Position numbers and translations under genes: made by a program. Positions 1 through 7,795 of a DNA stretch of 64,000 nucleotides are shown one piece after another. The number at the start of each line of letters is the position of its first letter. The stretch's first letter is position 1. Source of the DNA: Nonomuraea thailandensis (GTDB lineage: Bacteria > Actinomycetota > Actinomycetes > Streptosporangiales > Streptosporangiaceae); the NCBI RefSeq assembly GCF_024172165.1, contig NZ_JAMZEB010000002.1:2687501-2751500 (forward strand), given 5' to 3'. The notes under the pieces are model-generated. The model did no database searches, was not told the origin of the DNA, and was given only the letters and a program-made list of their open reading frames with translations.

Positions 1-831
1 GTTGCCGCCCGCCGCGGCCCGGCCGTTGATCAGCACCGTGCCGTCGGACCTCTGCAGCAGCCTGGCCTCGTTGATGGGGTAGGCGGAGGAGACCGGCACC
101 TCGCCGGTGGCGTGCCAGGTCCGGCCGTGGTCGTCGCTGTAGATCGACGCCACGCCGTAGCGGCGCTCGGGGACGGTGTTGCCGATGACCTCGCGGCGGT
201 GGGAGCAGTTGAGCAGCAGCCGGCCGTTGTCGAGCTGGATGCCGTGCCCGGGGCCGGGGCCGTGCAGCGTCCATCCGTGGTCGAAGTGGTCGAACAGGCC
301 CGGCATGGCACGCGGCGCGCTCCAGGTGAGACCGCCGTCGGTGCTGGCGATCAGATAGAGATCGCCGAGGTCGCCGGAGCAGGTGGTGTTGCCGGACAGC
401 CGGATCGAGAGCATGGAGAACAGGAAGACGCCGCCGGTGGCCCGATCGACCACCAGGGTCGGGTTGCCCCACGACTGGCCGTTGACGGAGCGGACCAGCG
501 TCCGCGTCGGCTCCCACGTCGCGCCGCCGTCGGGGCTGCGGCGCAGCAGCAGGTCCCGGGGGCCGGCGTCGCACACCTCGTGGCGGCCTTCGGTGACGAC
601 CAGGACGGTGTCGTCCGGCAGCACGGCCAGGCCGTGGACGTGGTAGCTCTCCAGCGGATCCACGGTGTTGTCCCACAGCGTCGTCTCGTCCAGGACCGCC
701 GGCGAGCGGCTCGACGTCCTCGCGCTCGCGGGTGAGGTGGTGCCGAGCACGGCGGCCATCGACGCCGCGGCGACGCCGAAACCGAAGGCCCTGCGGCCGA
801 TGGAGGTGTGCTGCGGATCGGGCTGCGACAT
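1..831 (-). CDS. Secreted exo-alpha-sialidase-like protein (partial)
   Basis: Predicted extracellular sialidase (neuraminidase) that would release sialic-acid-type sugars from glycans; the C-terminus lies beyond the window. The protein begins with a twin-arginine signal (RRAFGFG followed by a hydrophobic stretch and an ASA cleavage site, about residues 12-37). Three Asp-box motifs typical of beta-propeller sialidases are visible: SPDGGATW, STDGGLTW and SDDHGRTW. The ATG at 831 has GGAGG five bases upstream; an in-frame ATG at 846 is possible but lacks as good a site. About 277 residues are seen of a family that usually has 350-450 or more. BNR/Asp-box proteins that are not sialidases exist, so substrate specificity is inference. 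Confidence 0.8.
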   Translation of the reverse strand, partial: MSQPDPQHTSIGRRAFGFGVAAASMAAVLGTTSPASARTSSRSPAVLDETTLWDNTVDPLESYHVHGLAVLPDDTVLVVTEGRHEVCDAGPRDLLLRRSPDGGATWEPTRTLVRSVNGQSWGNPTLVVDRATGGVFLFSMLSIRLSGNTTCSGDLGDLYLIASTDGGLTWSAPRAMPGLFDHFDHGWTLHGPGPGHGIQLDNGRLLLNCSHRREVIGNTVPERRYGVASIYSDDHGRTWHATGEVPVSSAYPINEARLLQRSDGTVLINGRAAAGGN

Positions 832-926
832 GGGCGCCTCCGGCATGAGGGGTGTGCTTCATCCGTAAGAGGTCGCGGGGGCGCGACATGTGACATCCGC
901 CGGACGAGCCCGGCGTGAGGGTGGGG

Positions 927-1463
927 TCAGAGGTTCCAGCCGCACACGACCAGGTAGCCGTCGACGGTGGTGATGCGGTCGGAGACGGGGTCGTCGGGCA
1001 GGGCGTGGCCGAGGTCGCGGTTGCGGACCTCGCCGATCCAGCGGTCGTGCTGGTACTCGTGGTTGATGATCACTGTGAGCAGGGTCTGCGCGACGATCTT
1101 GAGCTGGGCGGGGGCGCCGACGTCCCCGGCTCCGATGGCGTTCATGCGGGCGTGCACCCGTTCGCCGACGGTGGCCCGGAAGTCGGCCAGCCGCCGGGCG
1201 TCGGGCAGGGGCAGGCGGTTGGCCTCCGGGTTGGCGGAGTCCATGAGGCCGTCCAGGTCGGGGGCGGGGCTCGGCTCGGCCGCGGTGAGGTTGCGGATCA
1301 TGAAGTGGGCGACGTGGGCCTGGTGGCCGAGGTGCCAGCCGATGGGGCTGAAGTCCCGCTCGGGACGCCAGTGCAGTTCCTCGGCGGTCAGGTCGCGCCA
1401 GAGTTCGTCGGTGTAGGCGCGGGCGCGGTCGTACTCCGCGAGCAGGTGCGGGATCTCGAACAT
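927..1463 (-). CDS. DinB-fold (DinB_2) protein
   Basis: A 178-residue helical-bundle protein of the DinB/YfiT type, which often act as metal-dependent thiol transferases or as the N-terminal part of EgtB-like enzymes. Histidines suited to metal binding are seen in HLGHQAH near residues 44-50 and in HEYQHDRW near residues 134-141. It lies 19 bases after the class II aldolase on the same strand, so the two are probably cotranscribed. No signal peptide or membrane segment is seen. The actual substrate cannot be told from sequence. Confidence 0.75.
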   Translation of the reverse strand: MFEIPHLLAEYDRARAYTDELWRDLTAEELHWRPERDFSPIGWHLGHQAHVAHFMIRNLTAAEPSPAPDLDGLMDSANPEANRLPLPDARRLADFRATVGERVHARMNAIGAGDVGAPAQLKIVAQTLLTVIINHEYQHDRWIGEVRNRDLGHALPDDPVSDRITTVDGYLVVCGWNL

Positions 1464-1482
1464 CGCGATCGGTACGGCGGCT

Positions 1483-2265
1483 TCAGTCGAACAGGTCGGT
1501 GTCGGAGCGGACGATCTGGTCGTACAGGGGCTGGAAGTTGATCCAGCCGACCAGGTCGTTGCCGATCTGGCCGTGGGTGAGCTTGGCCTGGTCGTGCTCG
1601 ATGGACACGGTCGGGCCGGCGGCCTTGGCCAGCAGTTGCGCTTGGCAGGAGCGCTCCATCGTGATGAACCACCAGGCGGCGGCGTCGACGGAGTCGCCCA
1701 CCGTGAGCAGGCCGTGGTTGCGCAGGATGACGGCCTTGTGCGAGCCCAGCGCCTGAGCGATGCGGCGGCCCTCCTCGGTGTCCAGGACCACGCCGGTGTA
1801 GTCGTCGAACAGGCCGTGGTCCTCGTAGAAGGCGCAGGCGTCCTGGGTCAGCGGCTCCAGCGGGGCGCCCAGCGAGGACAGCGCCTTGCCGTACACCGAG
1901 TGGGAGTGCGCGGCGGCGACCGCGTCCGGGCGGGCCTGGTGGACCATCGAGTGGATGGCGAAGGCGGCCTGGTTGACGTGGTACCTGCCGTGCACGACCT
2001 GGCCCTCGTGGTTGACCAGGATGAGGTCGCTGACCCTGATGTGCTTGAAGCTCATGCCGAACGGGTTGACCCAGAAGTGGTCGGGGTGCTCGGGGTCGCG
2101 GGCGGTGATGTGGCCGGCCACGCCCTCCTCGAAGCCGAACCTGCCGAACAGGCGCAGCGCGGCGACCAGGCGCTCCTGGCGGTGGCGCCGCTCCTGCCCG
2201 ACGTCGTCGAACTTCGGCGGCAGGCGGAAGGTCAGCCGGTCGGCGGGGATGGGGTCGAGATTCAT
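1483..2265 (-). CDS. Class II aldolase/adducin-family protein
   Basis: A 260-residue zinc-dependent aldolase or epimerase-fold protein (family of L-fuculose-phosphate aldolase and ribulose-5-phosphate 4-epimerase). The zinc-site pattern AAAHSHSVYGKA appears mid-protein, and RNHGLLTVGDS near the C-terminus is the usual third-histidine region. The start ATG at 2265 has GGAG five bases upstream; the frame stays open further upstream, but that part has no family similarity. It is the first gene of a pair with the DinB-fold gene and is divergent from a TetR regulator across about 290 bases that hold several dyads. The substrate is unknown. Confidence 0.85.
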   Translation of the reverse strand: MNLDPIPADRLTFRLPPKFDDVGQERRHRQERLVAALRLFGRFGFEEGVAGHITARDPEHPDHFWVNPFGMSFKHIRVSDLILVNHEGQVVHGRYHVNQAAFAIHSMVHQARPDAVAAAHSHSVYGKALSSLGAPLEPLTQDACAFYEDHGLFDDYTGVVLDTEEGRRIAQALGSHKAVILRNHGLLTVGDSVDAAAWWFITMERSCQAQLLAKAAGPTVSIEHDQAKLTHGQIGNDLVGWINFQPLYDQIVRSDTDLFD

Positions 2266-2365
2266 GTCAGCTCCGGAGTCCGTGGTCTCGCCGTGCGTGC
2301 GCACAACCGGGGGTGGCGTCGTGCTGATCCAGAGTCTTTCCCAAGCCGGGGCTGAGCAACAGCCG

Positions 2366-2455
2366 CCGAACCAGAATCCGGTTCGGAAAATTGAACCGCC
2401 TCTGAGGGGCGGCGAGGTACGCGTCAAGAGACCGGACGCCGCCCGGAACCGGTTC
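2366..2455. promoter_or_regulatory. Cluster of GAACC/GGTTC dyads in a divergent promoter region
   Basis: Between the aldolase and the TetR gene there are repeated half-sites. CCGAACC at 2366-2372 pairs with GGTTCGG at 2380-2386; CGGTTC at 2379-2384 also pairs with GAACCG at 2393-2398; GAACCGGTTC at 2446-2455 is a perfect palindrome. Repetition of the same half-site suggests operators for one regulator, possibly the adjacent TetR protein. This is inference from symmetry only. Confidence 0.4.
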
Positions 2456-2518
2456 GGCCGTCCTCGCCCGCGTGCGCATGACGGCCGGCCCGGGGTCGCT
2501 GAACGCACGTTAAGCTAC

Positions 2519-2540
2519 ACCTGCAAGAAAACTTGCACGT
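2519..2540. promoter_or_regulatory. Candidate TetR operator
   Basis: TGCAAG (2522-2527) and CTTGCA (2532-2537) form a perfect inverted repeat around an AAAA spacer. The symmetry extends one mismatch further, to 8 of 9 pairs. It ends 18 bases before the TetR start codon, a normal place for an autoregulatory operator. Confidence 0.5.
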
Positions 2541-2558
2541 GTCGTTTTGGGAGGGGTC

Positions 2559-3158
2559 GTGGCCACCAGGGAGAACACCGACCGGCGCGTGCGCCGCACC
2601 CGATCCGCCCTGGCCCGGGCCCTGATCGAGCTGGCCGAGGAGCGGGACGTGTCCCGGATCAGCGTCTCGGACGTGGCGGAGGGCGCGGGGGTGAGCCGTT
2701 CGGCCTTCTACGACCACTACCGCGACGTCCACGAGCTGGCCGAGGACGCCTGCACCGCCATGATCGACGACCTGATCGAGTCCCTGCCCGGCCCCGCCCT
2801 CGACTCGGCGGACCTGGTGCGGGAGGCGATCGCGTCGCTGGCGGCGTTCTTCGACAGCCTGGCCGGGCACGCCGGCCTGTATCGCGCGCTGCTCGGCTCG
2901 CAGGGCAGCGCGCGCGTCGCCGGCCACATCCGCCGCCGCATCGCCGCCGTCATCCATGACCGTCTGAGGCAGGCCGACGCCGGCGCGTGGCCGGAGCGCG
3001 TCCCGCACGACGTGACGGCGGCGTTCACCGCCGGTGCGCTGATCGGGGTGGCCATGGACTGGCTGGAGCGCGGCTGCTCCCGCCCCGCGGCCGAGATGGC
3101 CGAGCTGACCTGGCCGCTGCTGAACGCGCAGTACCGCGTCAGCGCGAGCCGCGGCTGA
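2559..3158 (+). CDS. TetR/AcrR-family transcriptional regulator
   Basis: A 199-residue repressor-type protein. The N-terminal helix-turn-helix is clear (SVSDVAEGAGVSRSAFYDHY, about residues 36-55); the C-terminal half is the variable ligand-binding domain. The GTG at 2559 is chosen because GGAGGGG sits just before it; a TTG four codons upstream is less likely. The gene is 36 bases ahead of a short-chain dehydrogenase on the same strand and divergent from the aldolase gene. It probably represses itself and the dehydrogenase through the dyad at 2519-2540. The ligand is unknown. Confidence 0.85.
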   Translation: MATRENTDRRVRRTRSALARALIELAEERDVSRISVSDVAEGAGVSRSAFYDHYRDVHELAEDACTAMIDDLIESLPGPALDSADLVREAIASLAAFFDSLAGHAGLYRALLGSQGSARVAGHIRRRIAAVIHDRLRQADAGAWPERVPHDVTAAFTAGALIGVAMDWLERGCSRPAAEMAELTWPLLNAQYRVSASRG

Positions 3159-3194
3159 GCGTCACCGCTGATTCCGAACCGAAGGAGATCATTC

Positions 3195-4010
3195 ATGTCC
3201 ACTGCTGATGTGTCGGGCAAGTCCCTTGCCGAGCTCGTCTCGCTGAAGGGGCGGCGCGCCGTCGTCACCGGCGGCGGTCGCGGCCTGGGCAAGGCCATCG
3301 CCGCGCGGCTGGCCGAGGCCGGCGCGGACCTGCTGATCGGCGACCTCGACGAAGGACTGGCAGGTGCGGCGGCCAAGGAGCTCGCCGAGCGCCACGGCGT
3401 GCGCGCGGTCGGCGCCGCCATGGACGTCACCGACGCGGCGGCCGTGTCCGCCGCGGCCGACCGGGCGCTCGCCGAGCTGGGCGGCCTGGAGGTCTGGGTG
3501 AACAACGCGGGCATCTTCCCGGCCGTGCCGCTGCTGGAGATGACCGAGGAGACGTGGGACCAGGTGTTCGCGGTGAACGCGCGCGGCGTGTTCGTCGGCG
3601 CGCGCGAGGCCGCCCGCCGCATGGCGGCGGCCGGTACGGGCGGCGTCATCGTGAACATCGTCTCCACCGCAGGCTTCCGCGGCAGCGCCCCCGGCCTGGC
3701 CGCCTACGTCGGATCGAAGCACGCCGCCCGCGGCCTCACCCGTGAGCTGGCCCTCGAACTGGCGCCCATGGGCATCCGCGTGCTCGGGGTGGCGCCGAGC
3801 TTCGTCCCCACGGAGGGCAACCTGGCGATGGCCGCCGCCGCGGGCGTGAACCTCGCCGACCTCCCGCCGACCGACCTCATGCTGAACAGCCCGATCGGCC
3901 GCGTCGGCACGCCGGACGACATCGCGCGCGTCGCCCTGTTCTGCGCCTCGGACCTGTCGGCGTTCATGACCGGCAGCACCCTGCTGGCCGACGGCGGCGA
4001 CACGGCCTGA
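3195..4010 (+). CDS. Short-chain dehydrogenase/reductase
   Basis: A 271-residue classical SDR oxidoreductase, NAD(P)-dependent and cytosolic. Motifs in order: TGGGRGLG cofactor loop (about residues 25-32), NNAGIF after the central sheet, then the catalytic Ser in IVSTAGF and YVGSK carrying Tyr and Lys. GAAGGAG precedes the ATG. It follows the TetR gene by 36 bases and precedes a carotenoid oxygenase by 227 bases, so it may act on an alcohol or aldehyde from cleaved carotenoid or stilbene substrates; that link is inference from position. Confidence 0.85.
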   Translation: MSTADVSGKSLAELVSLKGRRAVVTGGGRGLGKAIAARLAEAGADLLIGDLDEGLAGAAAKELAERHGVRAVGAAMDVTDAAAVSAAADRALAELGGLEVWVNNAGIFPAVPLLEMTEETWDQVFAVNARGVFVGAREAARRMAAAGTGGVIVNIVSTAGFRGSAPGLAAYVGSKHAARGLTRELALELAPMGIRVLGVAPSFVPTEGNLAMAAAAGVNLADLPPTDLMLNSPIGRVGTPDDIARVALFCASDLSAFMTGSTLLADGGDTA

Positions 4011-4237
4011 CCGGCCACTGCGGGCTCGCGGGTCTCCGGCCGGCGAGCGGCTGCCACCGGGCCCGCGGCGCGTGGGCGGCGGCGACCCGCCGGCTCTTCC
4101 ACGGTGCGTCTTGCGCGCCTCTCACCTGCGCTTCTCCCGGACGGCTGAGGCGGGCGGGAAGAACAAGACTGTTGTCCGCGAATTTTTTCGTGCACGGTGG
4201 TCGGCGTCCCCACCACCTGCCTGACAGGAGTTCCCCC

Positions 4238-5587
4238 ATGTCCGAAACGGTGCCGCTGCACCTCGCGGGCAACAACGCGCCGGTCGCCGACGAGGTGACC
4301 CTGGAGCCGTCCAGGGTCGTCGGCGAGATCCCGGCCGAGCTGAGCGGGCAGTTCTTCCGCAACGGGCCCAACCCGCGTACCGGCTGGTCGCCGCACTCCT
4401 TCGCGGGCGACGGAATGATCCACACCATCGCCCTCGACGGCGGCAGGGCCCGCTGGTACCGCAACCGGTACGTGCGCACGCCGCTGCACGAGCACCCCGG
4501 CGAGTCCCGTTTCGCCCTCGCCTTCGACCAGGAGACCCGCCGGATCGACTACCGGGTCACCACGGCCAACACCCACCTGGTCGCGCACGCGGGCCGCCTG
4601 TTCGCCCTGGAGGAGGGCGGCTTCCCGTACGAGGTGACGCCGGACCTCGCCACGATCGGGGCGCACACCTTCGGCGGAGCCCTGCGCACCCCGATGACCG
4701 CGCACCCGAAGACCTGCCCGATCACGGGCGAGCTGCTGTTCTTCGGCTACCAGCTCCGCCCGCCGTATCTGACCTGCTACCGCGCCTCGGCCGCGGGCGA
4801 GGTGGTGCAGACGCGGGTCGTGGACGTGCCGCGCGCGACGATGATGCACGACTTCGCCATCACCCGCAATCACGTGATCTTCATGGACCTGCCGGTCGTC
4901 TTCGACGCCGCGCAGGCAGCGGCGGGCGGGCCGCCGTGGCGCTGGGACGACGCGCACCGGGCCCGGTTCGGCGTGCTGGCGCGCACGGCCGGCGACGACG
5001 CGCCCGTACGCTGGTTCGACGTCGCCCCGTGCTACGTGTGGCACACCATGAACGCCTTCGAGGATCCGGCGGGCGACACGATCACCGTCACCGGCACCCG
5101 CGTCCCGACGCTGTGGCGCGGCGGCGCCGACGACCTGGAGGGCGGGCTCCCCGTCGTGCACCGCTGGACGCTGGACCTGCGGTCGGGCGCGGTCGCCGAG
5201 GCGCCGCTCGACGACGCCCCCAGCGAGTACCCCCGGGTCGCCGACTCCGTCCTCGGGCTGCCCCACCGTTACGGCTACACGACGAGCTTCTCCCTGGACG
5301 CCGAGCCCGAGCGGTCGCGGATCTACGCCTACGACCTCACCGGCGGCGGCGACCGGGCGGTGCACCGCCTGCCTCCGGGCCACACCTGCGGCGAGGCCGT
5401 CTTCGTGCCCCGGCCCGGGAACGGCGAGAACGAGGGCTACCTCATGACGTTCGCCCACGACCGCGGCACCGGCACGAGCTACCTGGCCATCCTGGACGCC
5501 GCCGACCTGGCCGCGCCTCCGCTCGCCGAGGTGCACGTCCCGGTACGCGTCCCCGCGGGCTTCCACGGCAACTGGATCCCGGCCTGA
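4238..5587 (+). CDS. Carotenoid cleavage oxygenase family protein
   Basis: A 449-residue non-heme iron dioxygenase of the RPE65/carotenoid-lignostilbene family, which splits carbon double bonds in carotenoids, apocarotenoids or stilbenes. The N-terminal FFRNGPNP signature is present, and the four iron-ligand histidines are seen in the expected contexts: TAHPKTCP, MMHDFAIT, VWHTMNAFE and the C-terminal FHGNWIPA. The length is normal. The ATG at 4238 has CAGGAG upstream; the longer open frame before it is not family-like. It may belong with the upstream TetR/SDR pair. Whether the substrate is a carotenoid or a lignin-type stilbene cannot be decided. Confidence 0.9.
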   Translation: MSETVPLHLAGNNAPVADEVTLEPSRVVGEIPAELSGQFFRNGPNPRTGWSPHSFAGDGMIHTIALDGGRARWYRNRYVRTPLHEHPGESRFALAFDQETRRIDYRVTTANTHLVAHAGRLFALEEGGFPYEVTPDLATIGAHTFGGALRTPMTAHPKTCPITGELLFFGYQLRPPYLTCYRASAAGEVVQTRVVDVPRATMMHDFAITRNHVIFMDLPVVFDAAQAAAGGPPWRWDDAHRARFGVLARTAGDDAPVRWFDVAPCYVWHTMNAFEDPAGDTITVTGTRVPTLWRGGADDLEGGLPVVHRWTLDLRSGAVAEAPLDDAPSEYPRVADSVLGLPHRYGYTTSFSLDAEPERSRIYAYDLTGGGDRAVHRLPPGHTCGEAVFVPRPGNGENEGYLMTFAHDRGTGTSYLAILDAADLAAPPLAEVHVPVRVPAGFHGNWIPA

Positions 5588-5614
5588 GGCGGTGGGACGT
5601 GACAGCCCCTCCGG

Positions 5615-6976
5615 TCACATGCTGGCGATGAGCTTGTCCACCCGCTCGTCCACGCTGCGGAACGGGTCCTTGCACAGCACCGTGCGCTGCGCCTGGTCGT
5701 TCAGCTTGAGGTGCACCCAGTCGACGGTGAAGTCGCGCCGCTTCTCCTGCGCCTTGCGGATGAACTCGCCGCGCAGCCGCGCCCGGGTGGTCTGCGGCGG
5801 CACCGTCTTGGCCTCGAAGATCCGGATGTCGGAGGTCACCCGCTCCACCGAGCCGCGCTTCTGCAGCAGGTAGTACAGGCCGCGCTTGCGGTGCACGTCG
5901 TGGTAGGCCAGGTCGAGCTGGGCCACCCGCGGCGAGGACAGCGGCAGGTCGTACTTCTTCCGGTAGCGCTCGATGAGCTGATACTTCGTCACCCAGTCGA
6001 TCTCCCGCGAGACCAGGTCGAGGTTGCCCGTGTCGACCGCGGTGAGCGTGCGCTCCCACAGCTCCAGCACCCGGTGGGCGATCTCGTCGCCGCCGCGGCG
6101 GTCCACGAAGTCCTTGGCCTTGCCCAGGTACTCCTGCTGGATCTCCAGCGACGACGCCTCGCGCCCGTTGGCCAGCCGCACCCGCCGCCGCCCGGTCATG
6201 TCATGCGAGACCTCGCGGATCGCCCGGATCGGGTTCTCCAGGCTCATGTCGCGCAGCACGACCCCGGCCTCCACCATGCGCAGCACCAGGTCGGTCGCGC
6301 CGACCTTGAGCAACATGGTGGTCTCGCTCATGTTGGAGTCGCCCACGATGACGTGCAGGCGGCGGAACCGCTCGGCGTCGCCGTGCGGCTCGTCACGGGT
6401 GTTGATGATCGGGCGGGAGCGGGTCGTCGCCGACGACACCCCCTCCCAGATGTGCTCGGCGCGCTGCGACACGCAGTAGACCGCCCCGCGCGGGGTCTGC
6501 AGCACCTTGCCCGCGCCGCAGATGATCTGCCGGGTGACCAGGAACGGGATCAGCACATCGGCCAGCCGGCCGAACTCCCCGTGCCGGCCCACACAGTAGT
6601 TCTCGTGGCAGCCGTAGGAGTTGCCGGCCGAGTCGGTGTTGTTCTTGAACAGGTAGATGTCACCCGCGATGCCCTCTTCGCGCAGCCGCTTCTCGGCGTC
6701 GACCAGCAGCCCCTCCAGGATCCGCTCGCCCGCCTTGTCGTGGGTGACCAGCTCCACGACGTTGTCGCACTCGGGAGTGGCGTACTCGGGATGGCTGCCC
6801 ACGTCGAGATACAGCCGGGCGCCGTTGGGCAGGAACACGTTGCTCGACCGGCCCCAGGACACGACCCGCCGGAACAGGTAGCGCGCCACCTCGTCCGGGG
6901 ACAACCTGCGCTGGCCCTGGAAGGTGCACGTGACGCCGTACTCGTTCTCCAGGCCGAAGATACGTCGGTCCACCAC
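5615..6976 (-). CDS. pafA: Pup--protein ligase PafA
   Basis: A 453-residue enzyme that attaches the prokaryotic ubiquitin-like protein Pup through its C-terminal glutamate to lysines of target proteins, marking them for the actinobacterial proteasome. The N-terminus reads [16 protein letters not shown], as in PafA and Dop; the catalytic aspartate is in [15 protein letters not shown] (D58), and ATP-site residues such as NSYGCHENY follow. It lacks the Dop-type insertion, which favours ligase over depupylase. Tandem GTG codons at 6976 and 6973 are both possible starts. The usual neighbours (pup, dop, prcBA, mpa) are not in this window; upstream there are only decayed sugar-gene fragments. Confidence 0.95.
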   Translation of the reverse strand: MVDRRIFGLENEYGVTCTFQGQRRLSPDEVARYLFRRVVSWGRSSNVFLPNGARLYLDVGSHPEYATPECDNVVELVTHDKAGERILEGLLVDAEKRLREEGIAGDIYLFKNNTDSAGNSYGCHENYCVGRHGEFGRLADVLIPFLVTRQIICGAGKVLQTPRGAVYCVSQRAEHIWEGVSSATTRSRPIINTRDEPHGDAERFRRLHVIVGDSNMSETTMLLKVGATDLVLRMVEAGVVLRDMSLENPIRAIREVSHDMTGRRRVRLANGREASSLEIQQEYLGKAKDFVDRRGGDEIAHRVLELWERTLTAVDTGNLDLVSREIDWVTKYQLIERYRKKYDLPLSSPRVAQLDLAYHDVHRKRGLYYLLQKRGSVERVTSDIRIFEAKTVPPQTTRARLRGEFIRKAQEKRRDFTVDWVHLKLNDQAQRTVLCKDPFRSVDERVDKLIASM

Positions 6977-6982
6977 CTCACC

Positions 6983-7338
6983 CTACTCTCCCCGCCCGTA
7001 CGACGGGGCGAGCCCTGCAAGGGCGCGCTGAAGGTGTGGGTGCCCGCCGCCACCTCCCGCTCCGCCAGGTCCGGCAGGCTCACCGGGGCGGTCGTGCCCG
7101 GCGGCACGGTGGCCGTGACGGTCAGGACGCCGTTCTCGCTGCTCCAGGAGCCGCCGGTGACCACGACGTCCGTGGTGCCGTCGGCGCAGGTGATCTCCCG
7201 TTGGGCGATGAGGGCGGTGCGGTCGCCGTAGGGCTTCGTCCGGTCGAAGGTGCGGCCGCGGTACCAGCCGTCGGCCAGGGTGGCGCCGATGGTGTTGGGG
7301 CCCTCGCGCAGCAGGGCGGTGACGTCGTGGGTGCGGTG
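6983..7338 (-). pseudogene. GH78 alpha-L-rhamnosidase remnant with the catalytic region deleted
   Basis: On the minus strand the translation from about 7330 gives THDVTALLREGPNTIGA and LADGWYRGRTF, which look like the N-terminal lectin-like domain of family 78 rhamnosidases. In the same frame, after GGSW, it passes straight to ENGVLTVTATVPPGTTAPV and AAGTHTFSAPL, which look like the C-terminal beta-sandwich of the same family. The several hundred residues of (alpha/alpha)6 catalytic barrel between them are missing, and no start codon or proper stop is seen. This is a deletion remnant abutting the pafA start. Family assignment rests on my reading of these motifs. Confidence 0.6.
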
Positions 7339-7340
7339 GG

Positions 7341-7598
7341 GGAGCCGGTGATGGGCTGCTGCGCGAGCGGGATCTCGTCGCCGGGCGGGACGTGTCGCTC
7401 GCCGGCGTCTGCACCGACGAGACCGCGCTGGCGTACGCGCGGCCGATCACGAACGTCTCGCCCCGCCCGAGGGCGGTGTCCAGGCAGGCGATGCGGTTGC
7501 TCTTCGAGCGCCTGGGGGGCGCGGACGGGCCGTCCCGCCTGGCGCTCGTCGAGCCGGAAGACCTGGTGCGGCGCGCCACCACCACCCTGTTCACCTGA
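7341..7598 (+). pseudogene. LacI/GalR-family regulator, C-terminal remnant
   Basis: The plus-strand frame from about 7341 to the stop at 7596-7598 reads like the end of a LacI-type sugar-responsive repressor: a RDVSLAGVCTDETALAYARP segment, then ITNVSPRP, a helix with RLLFERL, and a final LVRRATT strand. The DNA-binding head and most of the sugar-binding domain are absent, and no start or ribosome binding site fits. It lies head to head with the rhamnosidase remnant, consistent with a former regulator/glycosidase pair that has decayed. The 197 bases from 7599 to the next gene hold nothing I can name. Confidence 0.55.
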
Positions 7599-7795
7599 CG
7601 GCCCGCCGCCGCGACGGCGCGATACGTTTCGAAGCCAGGTCCGGCCACGGCTCGTGACCAGTGGGTCGCGCTCGGCCTGGAGGGGCCTTCTTTGTCCGGT
7701 TTTGGTGCACTTGTGAGCGCCGGGTCAGTGTCCGTCCCCCCGGGCCGGGGCAACTTCTGTGAGCGGCCGCAGACCTGACAGCGTGTTCAAGGGGG

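Noticed and set aside
3704-5566. A 620-codon minus-strand frame opposite the carotenoid oxygenase
   Set aside because: Low-complexity antisense reading with no motifs; the sense strand encodes a complete oxygenase with all iron ligands.
6983-7753. A 256-codon minus-strand frame upstream of pafA
   Set aside because: The translation is Pro/Arg/His-rich and no protein-like motif is seen; the protein-like signal here lies in the two remnants in other frames.
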